A stretch of 64,000 nt of DNA from Comamonas sp. B21-038 (GCF_022387135.1 NZ_CP092462.1:1922001-1986000); one strand, 5' to 3'. Positions 41,569 to 48,581 are shown, numbered from the stretch's first letter. Notes: generated from the letters alone by a model not told the origin. Translations and numbers: made by a program.

Positions 41569-41586
41569 GCATGCTTGGCACGCTTA
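41569..41586 (-). repeat. late-gene upstream repeat, copy 8
   Basis: GCATGCTTGGCACGCTTA on +, 12 nt before the terminase small subunit start; this is the first late gene, so the element marks the entry to the late block. Confidence 0.65.
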
Positions 41587-41603
41587 CGGCCGTGCGCACC
41601 AAT

Positions 41604-41633
41604 GAAAAAGCCCCGGCAGTAACGCACGGGGCT
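41604..41633 (-). terminator. rho-independent terminator between early-left and late genes
   Basis: Read on the minus strand: AGCCCCG, 11-base loop, CGGGGCT (41633-41609), then four T. It lies between the last replication-side gene and terminase, where lambda-like phages use a Q-type antiterminator; no such gene is clearly recognised. Confidence 0.75.
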
Positions 41634-41655
41634 TCCATTTCCGGCCAGCAGCCTG

Positions 41656-41970
41656 CTACAGCAGCTCGTACCGCATCACGGGCTTGCGCCCTGGCAGCTC
41701 AACCACGACCGCTTTCACAAGCTGGCTCTCCTTCAGGTAGACCAGCGCCCAATCCACTTCCCCCTTGGAGCGGCCCAGGGCCAGGACCAGCTCTGAGTGG
41801 TAGTAGCTGCGCTTAGGGCTGGCCCGCAGGAAGCGCAGAAGCACGTCGGTCCCGCTACCTGGCCGGATCACGCCAGGCGGCCGGGGGTTGTGTGCCCGGC
41901 TCCTCGGGGGCTCGGCCCTCGAGCCCAGCTGCCCAGCCATCCAGCTGATACCGTCACCGTTCAAGCACAT
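41656..41970 (-). CDS. small winged-helix-like phage protein
   Basis: A 104-residue protein. The second half (DVLLRFLRASPKRSYYHSEL, then GRSKGEVDWALVYLKESQLV) looks like a winged helix-turn-helix. As the last gene before the terminator and terminase it could be a late regulator (Q analogue), but this is only positional. Met11 at 41940 is an alternative start. Confidence 0.55.
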   Translation of the reverse strand: MCLNGDGISWMAGQLGSRAEPPRSRAHNPRPPGVIRPGSGTDVLLRFLRASPKRSYYHSELVLALGRSKGEVDWALVYLKESQLVKAVVVELPGRKPVMRYELL

Positions 41971-42415
41971 CAGCCACCTCCTCCAGTTTTGGCAGATCCT
42001 TTGGCCATTTGCCCATCAGCACCAAGCGCCGGCGTGTGTCAGCGCCCCAGGCCTCGGCCACCAGGGCTGCAGCAGCCTTGGGGTACAGCTCGTATTGGTC
42101 GAACTTCGGGTGGCACCCCTTCACGCCCGGCCGGTCACAGCAGAGTGCAAAGCAGGTGCGGTCGTCTGTTTTGAGGCCTGCGCCCTTGCCGTGGTTGGCG
42201 TGGGCCGCCTGGCTGTACCCCACGATGCCGCACGCGCAGCATGGCAGGCTTGCCACGGCACGGCGGTAGTCTTCATTGCGCAGATGCTCGCCTTTTTTGA
42301 TCGGTGGCACTGTGGCGCCGGCCGCGCTCGCATAGTTCGGAGCGCTCGCCAGAGGCTGGTGCACAGTCTTGGGCGCCGGGGCCCAGGCGACTTGCCTGAA
42401 TCCTCCGCGCTTCAT
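41954..42415 (-). CDS. Ref-like HNH nuclease
   Basis: A 153-residue protein with CCACGIVGYSQAAHANHGKG, DRTCFALCC and GCHPKFDQYE: paired Cys residues and a HxNxGKG...H...HxxxD set as in phage Ref (RecA-dependent nuclease) and related HNH proteins. Such enzymes cut near RecA filaments or aid recombination. It lies in the replication/recombination side of the prophage. Confidence 0.8.
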   Translation of the reverse strand: MKRGGFRQVAWAPAPKTVHQPLASAPNYASAAGATVPPIKKGEHLRNEDYRRAVASLPCCACGIVGYSQAAHANHGKGAGLKTDDRTCFALCCDRPGVKGCHPKFDQYELYPKAAAALVAEAWGADTRRRLVLMGKWPKDLPKLEEVADVLER

Positions 42416-42729
42416 AGCTCACCTTTCACCAGGCGCCGGGCATACCCCAGCTTCTGCATCACCACCATCACATTGCTCTTGTAGTTGTGGGCCAGCGTGC
42501 TTGCACCCGCGCCGCGCTTGTGGTCCAGGTACATGTTCATGATCCGCATCGGGGTCCAGTGGGAAAAGGTGCCAGTGGCCTGCCGGTGCAGGTAGTGCTT
42601 GTAGACCTGCTTGGCCCATGGGATGCTGATCTGGTACTCCTCGGCGATCTGGGCCCAGGTCATGCGCCGCTCCACGCAGCCGGCCAGCTCGTACAGCTGC
42701 GCGTCGTTCCATTCCTTCATCCGGCTCAT
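42412..42729 (-). CDS. small helix-turn-helix-like phage protein
   Basis: A 105-residue protein. MTWAQIAEEYQISIPWAKQV reads as a helix-turn-helix, followed by aromatic helices (HLYHL-like KHYLHRQATGTFSHW). It overlaps its neighbours by ATGA junctions on both sides. Possibly a DNA-binding regulator; no family recognised. Confidence 0.6.
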   Translation of the reverse strand: MSRMKEWNDAQLYELAGCVERRMTWAQIAEEYQISIPWAKQVYKHYLHRQATGTFSHWTPMRIMNMYLDHKRGAGASTLAHNYKSNVMVVMQKLGYARRLVKGEL

Positions 42730-43247
42730 TCCCCGAAGCTCCTCAGGACGGTTTCGATCATCTCAATGCGCTGCGCGGGCCCCAGGTGCTTCCACAGGGT
42801 TGCGCCGGCGTGCTCGCTGCGCAGGAAATTGACGGCGTCCGCGTGGAACTGCTCCATGTCACCCTGCTCCAGGTTTGCGTAGCTGATGGAGCGCGGCACC
42901 GGAATCACGCCACCCTTGGGCCCCGGATACCAGTCGACAAAGCTTGCTCCCACCTTCAGCCAGGTGCGGAAGCTCTCGAAGTCCTCGAAGCGCTCCTGCG
43001 TCTCGAATACCGCCTGCTCCATAGCCATGTGCTTGCGGTGATACCAGCCCAGCCGCGGCTGCACGGTCTTGATTTCGACCATTTCACCGGGCTCCAGGCG
43101 CATCAGGCGGTTCCACAGGCGGCGCCACTGGCTGCGGCCACGCTCACCCAGGCCATCCACGATGCCGAAGATGACCCGGCGCGCCACTGCGGCGTCCTGT
43201 TCGCTGATCTGCACAGCTTCCTGTCGAACAATCGTGATTTCAGGCAT
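42726..43247 (-). CDS. DUF1367-like phage protein
   Basis: 173 residues from the ATG at 43247 (MPEITIVRQEAVQ), which follows GAGGAG; longer frames upstream are the RuvC-like gene in another frame. EMVEIKTVQPRLGWYHRKHM, FRTWLKVGASFVDWYPGPKG and VIPVPRSISYANL are the pattern of DUF1367 proteins, which sit beside ninB/recombination genes in lambda-like phages. Function unknown. Confidence 0.68.
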   Translation of the reverse strand: MPEITIVRQEAVQISEQDAAVARRVIFGIVDGLGERGRSQWRRLWNRLMRLEPGEMVEIKTVQPRLGWYHRKHMAMEQAVFETQERFEDFESFRTWLKVGASFVDWYPGPKGGVIPVPRSISYANLEQGDMEQFHADAVNFLRSEHAGATLWKHLGPAQRIEMIETVLRSFGE

Positions 43248-43662
43248 TGGTTGCTCCTCGATATGGCCAGGCCACCATGGCGGCATCCCGGGCGTGCTCG
43301 TTTGTTTTACCGGGCCAACCGGTCTTGCGTTTGAATGCCTCGGCATCCAGCTTGCCGCCCTTGCCGGCCGGGCTGATACCGTGCGCGGGTATGCCCAACT
43401 CGGCGCAGACGGCATTGATGAGGCTGCACCAGGCATCGACCTGGCCCACGTTGCGCGCCATCTTGGCAGCGGCAGCGCGGCTGGACGCCTTTGTCCAGGT
43501 GTGTGACTGCAGGCGGCTGTCTTCAAACACCACGCGCATGGGAGCCCTTTCCCGAATGAAGCGCTCGATATGCAGCGGCTCTATCGTGTGGAGGCCCACG
43601 AGCTGGCCAGCAACAAAGGTTGCCACGCCCGTGTGGGCGCCTGGATCGATGCCCAGAATCAC
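43240..43662 (-). CDS. RuvC-like Holliday junction resolvase
   Basis: 140 residues from a GTG at 43662 that overlaps the upstream stop (GTGA). VILGIDPGAHTGVATFV is the first catalytic Asp strand of the RNase H/RuvC fold; VVFEDSRLQSHTW gives the Glu; NEHARDAAMVAW the C-terminal acidic pair. Phage resolvases of this type clear branched DNA before packaging. Confidence 0.8.
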   Translation of the reverse strand: MILGIDPGAHTGVATFVAGQLVGLHTIEPLHIERFIRERAPMRVVFEDSRLQSHTWTKASSRAAAAKMARNVGQVDAWCSLINAVCAELGIPAHGISPAGKGGKLDAEAFKRKTGWPGKTNEHARDAAMVAWPYRGATNA

Positions 43663-43865
43663 GCGAGAGGCTCCAGCTCCGCCGGCGGCGGCCGGAAGCC
43701 CTTGGCCTTGAGCTGCGTCCGCACTGCCTCCCGCATCCCCGCCCAGGCCCCGGCCGCTTGCGGGTCGTTCTCCAGCTGGGCGGCCTGCTCCCTGCTGTAG
43801 TGCCACCACCCCGGCGTCATGGCCAGCGTCACCAGCCAGTCGCGTGTTTTCTGGAATTCGGTCAT
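43659..43865 (-). CDS. small phage protein
   Basis: A 68-residue protein (MTEFQKTRDWLVTLAMTPGW) of unknown function. Helical, with TPGWWHYSREQAAQLE. It is translationally coupled to the resolvase by GTGA. The type is common as a filler gene before resolvases in prophages. Confidence 0.65.
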   Translation of the reverse strand: MTEFQKTRDWLVTLAMTPGWWHYSREQAAQLENDPQAAGAWAGMREAVRTQLKAKGFRPPPAELEPLA

Positions 43866-43874
43866 TTTTCTGGT

Positions 43875-44375
43875 TCATCGCATGAGTCCTGCAAAGGGGC
43901 TGCTGAAGTCCACCCACATCCGGTTTTGGCGTATGCCTTTGATGACGCTCAGGTTGACCCCGTACTCCTTGGCCAACTCTTTCCCCGTCTTGGTGGACAG
44001 GCGGATCTCGGTGGCCTTCTCCATGGTCAGCTTGGCCGACGGGCTGGCCCGCTTGGCGGCGGCCACCTTCATACGGCGAGACAGCGAGGAAAACGCGCGG
44101 CGCTTGGCCGCTGCCTGGCCTACCTTTGCCGTGGTTGAGGTTTCGACGTGCAAGGGGTTGCAGCACAGCTTGTCGCCGCAGGTGGTGATGACGGGCTGAC
44201 GGAATGCCGGCGCATCGCCGTTCAGCTCCGCCACCACGCGGCGGACATACAGGCAACGACCACCACCTTTGATGATCGGATAGCCGCCCGTGGTGGTGGC
44301 GTCGCGCCAGATCCAGCAGGTGCCGACCTCGTCGCAACGGTCGTAGATCTCTTTCAGGGTGATTTCTTTGCTCAT
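43875..44375 (-). CDS. HNH-type zinc-loop protein (homing-like)
   Basis: 166 residues from the ATG at 44375 (MSKEITLKEIYDRC), overlapping the upstream stop. CWIWRDATTTGGYPIIKGGG, then TTCGDKLCCNPLHVETS, with C..KLCCNP.H, are the zinc/HNH loop of phage homing-type endonucleases. The C-terminal half (AKLTMEKATEIRLSTKTGKE, ...KEYGVNLSVIKGI) is a helix-turn-helix of the IENR/NUMOD type. It probably binds DNA; catalytic activity is uncertain because the first His region is degenerate. Confidence 0.75.
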   Translation of the reverse strand: MSKEITLKEIYDRCDEVGTCWIWRDATTTGGYPIIKGGGRCLYVRRVVAELNGDAPAFRQPVITTCGDKLCCNPLHVETSTTAKVGQAAAKRRAFSSLSRRMKVAAAKRASPSAKLTMEKATEIRLSTKTGKELAKEYGVNLSVIKGIRQNRMWVDFSSPFAGLMR

Positions 44376-44596
44376 GGCTGGGGTGTCTTGTCTCGGGAAA
44401 ATTTCAGGTTGCCCAGGCTGTTGCGCTCCAGGTAGCCGTGACGCAGCAGCCAATCGATGTGGTACTGCGCGGCGTTGGGGGAGCGAAAGCCAAAGTGCTT
44501 GGCAATCAACGCCATTGGGGGGGTTTGGTCGTTGTCCTTAAAAAAGGCCTGCATGAAGGTCAGCACCTCCAGCTGGCGGGGCGTAATCGTCTTCAT
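44372..44596 (-). CDS. LexA-type winged-helix DNA-binding protein
   Basis: A 74-residue protein matching the LexA N-terminal domain: ITPRQLEVLTFMQAFFKDND, PPMALIAKHFGFRSPNAAQY and HIDWLLRHGYLER. There is no peptidase part. Small LexA-DBD-like proteins in prophages may act as regulators. ATGA-coupled on both sides. Confidence 0.78.
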   Translation of the reverse strand: MKTITPRQLEVLTFMQAFFKDNDQTPPMALIAKHFGFRSPNAAQYHIDWLLRHGYLERNSLGNLKFSRDKTPQP

Positions 44597-45372
44597 GCCT
44601 TACCTTCCTCTGCCAGGCGCTGCTGCACGCGCTGGTTCAACTCGCGCTTGTAGCGGGCTTGCTTGATGCGCTCCAGGCGCTCTGCTGCGCCGGTGCGGCT
44701 GGGGCGGTTGGCCAGGTCATCGCGCAAAGATTTGAGGCGGGCGCGCAGCTCCGGCGTCAGGCCTGCGCCCGGCGTCTCTTCCACACGGCCTGTCAGCAGG
44801 GCAACGGGGTTGAAGACGGGCGGCGGCAGCGTGATGGTCATTTCCTGCGCAGCGCGCTCGGGCGTGATGTAGCCCAGCTGCAGGGCCTTCTCGATTGCCG
44901 GGTTGCGCCCTTCGGCATCCCAGCCGATGGAAACGGTGACGGTGGGCATGGCCTTGGCTTCACGCGCGCCGCGCACGACCCGCTCGTAGGCGGTGATGAA
45001 CGCCATGCGCGCGCCCACCATGTCACCAGCCTCGGCCACCGGGCGGGCCAGGCTCCAGGCGGCGGCCATTTCGTTGGTCCACACGACGGTGGCCCGTTCG
45101 TCCAGAGCAGTCGATGCAATGGCCCATGCCTCATTTGCGGCAGGCCGGCCGACAGCCTCATCGATGCGGTCCAGAATGGCCTTGGGCGTCAATCGCCCCG
45201 CGTGCTCGTTTCTCACCCGGCTCAATGCGCGGGCCAGGACCAGCTGAGGAAAGCTGCTCAGGTCTTCAGCCATCAGGGCAGCAGCGGCGGGGCTCAAAGC
45301 TTGGCCCAGCACCTCAGCGGTCCCGATCAGCTGCTTCACAAGCCATTGCATCTCTTGCTCGGTCATGGTCAT
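44593..45372 (-). CDS. phage replication-module protein, unknown
   Basis: A 259-residue protein placed directly after the O-like gene, where lambda has the helicase loader P. The N-terminal half has EDLSSFPQLVLARALSRVRN and GRLTPKAILDRIDEAVGRP, as in phage proteins annotated near replication genes. No AAA Walker motifs are present, so it is not a DnaC-type loader. P analogue is possible by position. Confidence 0.62.
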   Translation of the reverse strand: MTMTEQEMQWLVKQLIGTAEVLGQALSPAAAALMAEDLSSFPQLVLARALSRVRNEHAGRLTPKAILDRIDEAVGRPAANEAWAIASTALDERATVVWTNEMAAAWSLARPVAEAGDMVGARMAFITAYERVVRGAREAKAMPTVTVSIGWDAEGRNPAIEKALQLGYITPERAAQEMTITLPPPVFNPVALLTGRVEETPGAGLTPELRARLKSLRDDLANRPSRTGAAERLERIKQARYKRELNQRVQQRLAEEGKA

Positions 45373-46316
45373 GCTCCCTTCTTTTCCCGATTCGCGCGGA
45401 TGATGGCCATGGCCTCATCTGCAGCGTCGTAGTTCGATTGCGATTGGTCGGCCCGCTTGGCACGGGTTTCGGTCATGGCAGTGCCAGCTACCCATTGCGT
45501 GCGATAGCCCTCTGCTCCGGAGAGCAGCAGGCCGATGTCGTGCATGCGCTGGATAACGAAGCGTTCGCTAACGCGGTCCACATAAAACGCTGCGACCTCG
45601 GGCGATTCGGTGTGACCCAGGCGCTGCACGAACTGCTTGACCTTGCTGTTGACGGTCTGGTTACGCACTGGCTTGGCGCCGTAGCGACGGAAATAGGCAT
45701 CGCTGTACGCTTGCCAAGTCGCCTTGCAAGCTGCCTGCAGCTGTGTCTCCACTGCATCCACCGGGGTAGCAACCAGCTTCTCGACCGGCGGCGAAGCGGC
45801 CGGTAGTGATTCATTGATGGTTAGGTGATGGTTCAACTGATGATTTGGGGGCGGCATCTGCCCCCCTAGAGGGGCGGCATTTGCCGGAGCTGGGGCGGCA
45901 TCTGCCCCAGGGGATGCGGCATTTGCCGGGGATGCGGCATCTGCCGGGGATGCGGCATCTGCCGGGGGGGCGGCATTTGCCCCAGGGGCGGCATCTGCCG
46001 GTACAGCTTTTTTGCGACTGTTTGCGCGCTTGCTTCCCTCTGGAGCCTTGGCCGGGTCGTAACGTTTGGGGCTGATGGTGTAACTGGTGCTGGTGTTGGG
46101 CCGGTATTCGCGGAACACGGCTCCCGATGCCTGCAGCCAGGCCAGCGCATCACGCACTGCGCGCTCAGACAGGCAGGTGCGCTTGGCAATGGTGCCTACT
46201 GCTGGCCAACACACGCCGTCGTCGCTAGCCTGGTCGGCAAGCGAAATCAGCACCGCTTTCTGAGCTGGTGACATGCCCTGCAGCGGCCAGCAGGCCGCCA
46301 TGATGATCGTGCTCAT
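45369..46316 (-). CDS. O-like replication initiator with N-terminal helix-turn-helix
   Basis: 315 residues from the ATG at 46316, ATGA-coupled to the upstream gene. Residues 12-75 are a winged helix (SPAQKAVLISLADQASDDGV, CWPAVGTIAKRTCLSERAVR) as in phage O-like initiators (HTH_36). Residues about 105-155 are a low-complexity run of ADAA/ANAA(S/P)P units encoded by eight DNA iterons at 45853-45999, as lambda O carries ori in its own gene. The C-terminal part should contact the next protein or DnaB. Confidence 0.8.
   Translation of the reverse strand: MSTIIMAACWPLQGMSPAQKAVLISLADQASDDGVCWPAVGTIAKRTCLSERAVRDALAWLQASGAVFREYRPNTSTSYTISPKRYDPAKAPEGSKRANSRKKAVPADAAPGANAAPPADAASPADAASPANAASPGADAAPAPANAAPLGGQMPPPNHQLNHHLTINESLPAASPPVEKLVATPVDAVETQLQAACKATWQAYSDAYFRRYGAKPVRNQTVNSKVKQFVQRLGHTESPEVAAFYVDRVSERFVIQRMHDIGLLLSGAEGYRTQWVAGTAMTETRAKRADQSQSNYDAADEAMAIIRANREKKGA
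45853..45999. repeat. eight iterons inside the O-like gene; probable replication origin
   Basis: Eight copies of GGCATYTGCC (a near palindrome) start at 45853, 45876, 45897, 45918, 45936, 45954, 45972 and 45990: spacing is 23, 21, 21, then 18 four times. In the reading direction of the gene an AT-richer stretch (about 45808-45848) follows, the same layout as the iterons and melting region of lambda ori. Confidence 0.7.
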
Positions 46317-46615
46317 TGGTTGGCCTGCTCCAAGGGCGCAGCCACCCACACGATTGCATTGCGGCCGCCCAGTGTCTTGCGGCGCTGGCCGCTGTCCACC
46401 ACCAGCTTCTCCTCCACCAGCTTCACGCGGCGCGGGCGCTGCGTGTTGGGGTCGAGCAGCAGTTGCCGTGCGCACTCTTCGTCGGTCATGCCATTGGCAC
46501 CGGCCTTTTGGATGGCGTCCAGAACCTTGGCCTTGAACGTGTGCGCGACATCAACGATGGCCTCTGCCGCTGAGCGGGAGGTGTCGCTGTGTTTTTGGTA
46601 CGGGGTTTCAATCAT
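46313..46615 (-). CDS. small winged-helix-like phage protein
   Basis: A 100-residue protein. Residues about 28-75 (FKAKVLDAIQKAGANGMTDE, ECARQLLLDPNTQRPRRVKL) form a probable winged helix for DNA binding, of the type found before O-like genes (terminal EKLVVDSGQRRKT). ATGA-coupled on both sides. Confidence 0.7.
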   Translation of the reverse strand: MIETPYQKHSDTSRSAAEAIVDVAHTFKAKVLDAIQKAGANGMTDEECARQLLLDPNTQRPRRVKLVEEKLVVDSGQRRKTLGGRNAIVWVAAPLEQANQ

Positions 46616-46890
46616 CGCTGGCCGCTCCCCTCACCGGTCTGGCGCTTGTCAGACAAAGAGAAGACCCGGCCGTAGCGTTGCTGAATCAAACTGCGTACAT
46701 GGTCAACACCGCACACATCAACAGCGACGACGAATTCGAGGTATTCGGATTCGGACTGGAAACCCTCGTCCATCCATTTGCGGCGCGCAAGCTCCTTGAG
46801 CTCGTCGGAAATCCGAGACTCCAACTTCTCAGTTTTCTTGCCGCCAATGAGGGAGCGAGAGAAGGGGATCGGTGTGAAATCGTCTGTCAT
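46612..46890 (-). CDS. small regulator-like phage protein
   Basis: A 92-residue protein. KTEKLESRISDELKELARRK is a ribbon-helix-helix-like or coiled stretch, followed by GFQSESEYLEFVVAVDVCGV. It lies second after the Cro-like gene, where cII-type genes are found, but it does not look like CII. Function unknown. Confidence 0.58.
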   Translation of the reverse strand: MTDDFTPIPFSRSLIGGKKTEKLESRISDELKELARRKWMDEGFQSESEYLEFVVAVDVCGVDHVRSLIQQRYGRVFSLSDKRQTGEGSGQR

Positions 46891-47081
46891 AGCGTGATCC
46901 TTGTGGACAGCGCGGGCGTAGCTCGGCCCGCGTATCGGTTTGAATTTGTTGATGAGAACGTGTCCGCAAGCAGCGCTGCCCGTAGAGCGCTCTCACGGCG
47001 TATGCGCCGCCAAAGTGGCGCAGCAGGGGGAAAAATGAGCCCCGGTTCTGAAGCTCTGTGTACTGTTCGCGGATGTCTCCG

Positions 47082-47327
47082 CTAGGCTTCAGCGGTTTCA
47101 TCTTGGCTGGCAAGTTCTGGCCAGAAGCGAGGCCAGTCACTGGGCTTCAAATCCTTCCGCGTCACCACACCTGAAGTAGCAGCTTCAATGGCTACACAGC
47201 GTCCGATGGGTACGGGACGTTCTCCGGACACCCAACGCGACACGTCGGGGGTAGGTGCGCCGATCTGTCTTGCGAGGGCGGTAATTGCGCCCCGGCCCTG
47301 GGCGTTGATGTATTCGGATAGGGTCAT
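47082..47327 (-). CDS. YdaS/Cro-like repressor
   Basis: An 81-residue helix-turn-helix protein: GAITALARQIGAPTPDVSRW, then VSGERPVPIGRCVAIEAATS and VVTRKDLKPSDWPRFWPEL. The RCVAIE.AT.G.VTR.DL.P.DW pattern is that of YdaS, a Cro-like protein of lambdoid prophages. The start at 47327 is only about 7 nt from the -10 box of its promoter, so its mRNA is probably leaderless. Confidence 0.88.
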   Translation of the reverse strand: MTLSEYINAQGRGAITALARQIGAPTPDVSRWVSGERPVPIGRCVAIEAATSGVVTRKDLKPSDWPRFWPELASQDETAEA

Positions 47328-47333
47328 TCACGA

Positions 47334-47362
47334 ATTATTAGCCTAAGGCTAACCAAAGTCAA
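47334..47362 (-). promoter_or_regulatory. leftward promoter (PR-like) of the Cro-like gene
   Basis: On the minus strand: TTGACT (47362-47357), 17-bp spacer, AATAAT (47339-47334). The spacer contains operator O1. Confidence 0.75.
47338..47352. promoter_or_regulatory. repressor operator O1
   Basis: TTAGCCTAAGGCTAA, perfect palindrome around one base, between -35 and -10 of the leftward promoter. Confidence 0.75.
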
Positions 47363-47385
47363 TAGCCCCACGCTCATTGCCAATG

Positions 47386-47400
47386 TTAGCTTCACGCTAA
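47386..47400. promoter_or_regulatory. repressor operator O2
   Basis: TTAGCTTCACGCTAA: same half-sites with a degenerate centre, just upstream of the repressor start at 47412, so it may control the repressor's own promoter (TTGCCA at 47377 and TAAATA at 47398 are weak candidates). Confidence 0.65.
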
Positions 47401-47411
47401 ATACTCATGCC

Positions 47412-48110
47412 ATGCAACCGATAGACGTAACTCGCCGTGAAAAACTGGGCCTGCTCATCAAGGAAGCAGGGAGTCAAGCCGCTCTTTCCGACACGATCGG
47501 GAAAGCCCCGGCCCAAATCAGCCAATGGCTCAACGCGTCGTTAAACTCAAAAACTGGCAAGCCGCGAGTGATGAGCAATGCCGTCGCTCGAGAGATAGAG
47601 GCCAAGGCCGGTAAGCCTGAGGGCTGGATGGATGTTCCCGCCGAATCAGGTGATTTGTCCACGCCAGGCGGATCCAATGTGGAGTTCAAGTTACCCAAAG
47701 GCTCGCGCTTGATCCCTCAGATTTCATACGTGCAAGCAGGAGCATGGACGGAAATTGCAAACAGCTTTCAGCTGTCGGATGCATACGACTGGCTCATCTC
47801 CAGTGATGCCCATTCTGTGGAGACCTTCGCTCTCACTGTGCGGGGCAATTCGATGGAGCCGGATTTCAAGGACGGTGATTTGATAATCATTGATCCCTCC
47901 GTGCGTCCTCGGCCAGGCTCGTTCGTTGTCGCAAAGAATGGTCGCGAGGAAGCTACTTTCAAAAAGTATCGCCACCGATCTGTTGATGTGCTCGGGAACG
48001 ATATCTTTGAGTTGGTGCCACTGAACGATGACTATCCAACCATGCGCTCAGACGAGCAAGCTATAGAGATCATCGGAACGATGGTTGAACATCGCCGGAC
48101 CTATAGGTAG
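47412..48110 (+). CDS. prophage repressor, CI/LexA type (S24 autopeptidase)
   Basis: A 232-residue protein. Residues 10-60 are a helix-turn-helix (SQAALSDTIGKAPAQISQWL). The C-terminal S24 domain has the cleavage site Ala109-Gly110 (YVQAG), catalytic Ser147 in RGNSMEPDF and Lys184 in ATFKKY. All three are intact, so DNA damage through RecA should trigger self-cleavage and induction. It is divergent from the Cro-like gene, with matching operators on both sides. Confidence 0.92.
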   Translation: MQPIDVTRREKLGLLIKEAGSQAALSDTIGKAPAQISQWLNASLNSKTGKPRVMSNAVAREIEAKAGKPEGWMDVPAESGDLSTPGGSNVEFKLPKGSRLIPQISYVQAGAWTEIANSFQLSDAYDWLISSDAHSVETFALTVRGNSMEPDFKDGDLIIIDPSVRPRPGSFVVAKNGREEATFKKYRHRSVDVLGNDIFELVPLNDDYPTMRSDEQAIEIIGTMVEHRRTYR

Positions 48111-48145
48111 GCCCTTGACCAGAGCCTCTCCCAACTTCATCACCA

Positions 48146-48168
48146 ACGCCCGATCGGGCGTTTTTTTT
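48146..48168 (+). terminator. rho-independent terminator after repressor
   Basis: CGCCCG AT CGGGCG (48147-48160) followed by eight T. Confidence 0.88.
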
Positions 48169-48206
48169 GGCTCGAAAAAGCTCGACTGTGAAAAATTTCG
48201 AGAAAG

Positions 48207-48221
48207 TTAGCCTAGAGCTAT
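48207..48221. promoter_or_regulatory. repressor operator O3
   Basis: TTAGCCTAGAGCTAT, imperfect match to O1, touching the -35 box of the rightward promoter. Confidence 0.6.
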
Positions 48222-48250
48222 TGACGAAAATATTAGCCTCAGGCTAAGAT
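48221..48250 (+). promoter_or_regulatory. rightward early promoter (PL-like)
   Basis: TTGACG (48221-48226), 18-bp spacer, TAAGAT (48245-48250). Operators O3 and O4 cover -35 and spacer/-10, so the repressor should silence it. Predicted transcription start near 48256. Confidence 0.65.
48233..48247. promoter_or_regulatory. repressor operator O4
   Basis: TTAGCCTCAGGCTAA, perfect half-sites as in O1, overlapping the -10 box. Confidence 0.75.
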
Positions 48251-48254
48251 GCAT

Positions 48255-48581
48255 CCTACCGGAGCTAATGAGCTTCGTAGGGAGCCAGGATCACCAGCCC
48301 CCGAAGACCCGGGGGGATCGCCCGGGCTTCCAAGAGACGGGCTTGAACCCGCAGGGGGGCGAAAGGATCACGCAGCTAAGGCTAGTAGGCTGGTGAGAAT
48401 CCAGATAGGACCGTGGATACGGGGAAACAAACGAACGAGATGGCAGCTGCGGCACCGGTCCCTGGGTGTGTACGGGGTGAGGCAAACAGGGTTGCCAAGA
48501 AAAGCAAAGCCCAGCGTGAAAACGCACCGCCCTTGGAAACAGGGGCAGATCAAAAAGCACTTCATCTGAGGTGCTTTTTGC
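48255..48581 (+). ncRNA. candidate structured RNA at the 5' end of the early transcript
   Basis: From the early promoter to the next gene (about 325 bases) no translated frame is convincing, but pairing is dense. The first hairpin is CCTAC/GTAGG (48255-48281) with an inner GAGCT/AGCTT. CACCAGCC (48292-48299) pairs with GGCTGGTG (48388-48395) and closes a domain containing GAAGaCCCGGG/CCCGGGCTTC (48303-48330). Then come GGACCG/CGGTCC (48408-48413 with 48456-48461), GGCAA/TTGCC (48481-48496) and a GAAA-tetraloop hairpin (48514-48525). It ends in a terminator (48554-48581). It may act as an antitermination or regulatory RNA; function unknown. Confidence 0.55.
48554..48581 (+). terminator. rho-independent terminator at end of early RNA 1
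   Basis: AAAGCAC (48554-48560), 10-base loop, GTGCTTT (48571-48577), then more T. Lies 18 nt before the first early gene. Confidence 0.85.

Noticed and set aside
43663..44337. Upstream extension of the RuvC-like frame
   Set aside because: The extra 200+ codons overlap two better-supported genes and are low-complexity; the GTG at 43662 overlapping the previous stop is the right start.
47003..47022. TGCGCC/GGCGCA hairpin downstream of the Cro-like gene
   Set aside because: No T tract and no other support; could be a nut-like or random stem in GC-rich DNA.
46829..47140. 103-codon minus frame between the Cro-like gene and its neighbour
   Set aside because: It overlaps both genes, has no ribosome site and no similarity pattern.
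48249..48569. 106-codon + frame right after the operators
   Set aside because: Its ATG lies in the -10 box of the promoter, so it would not be in the transcript; composition follows RNA structure rather than codons.
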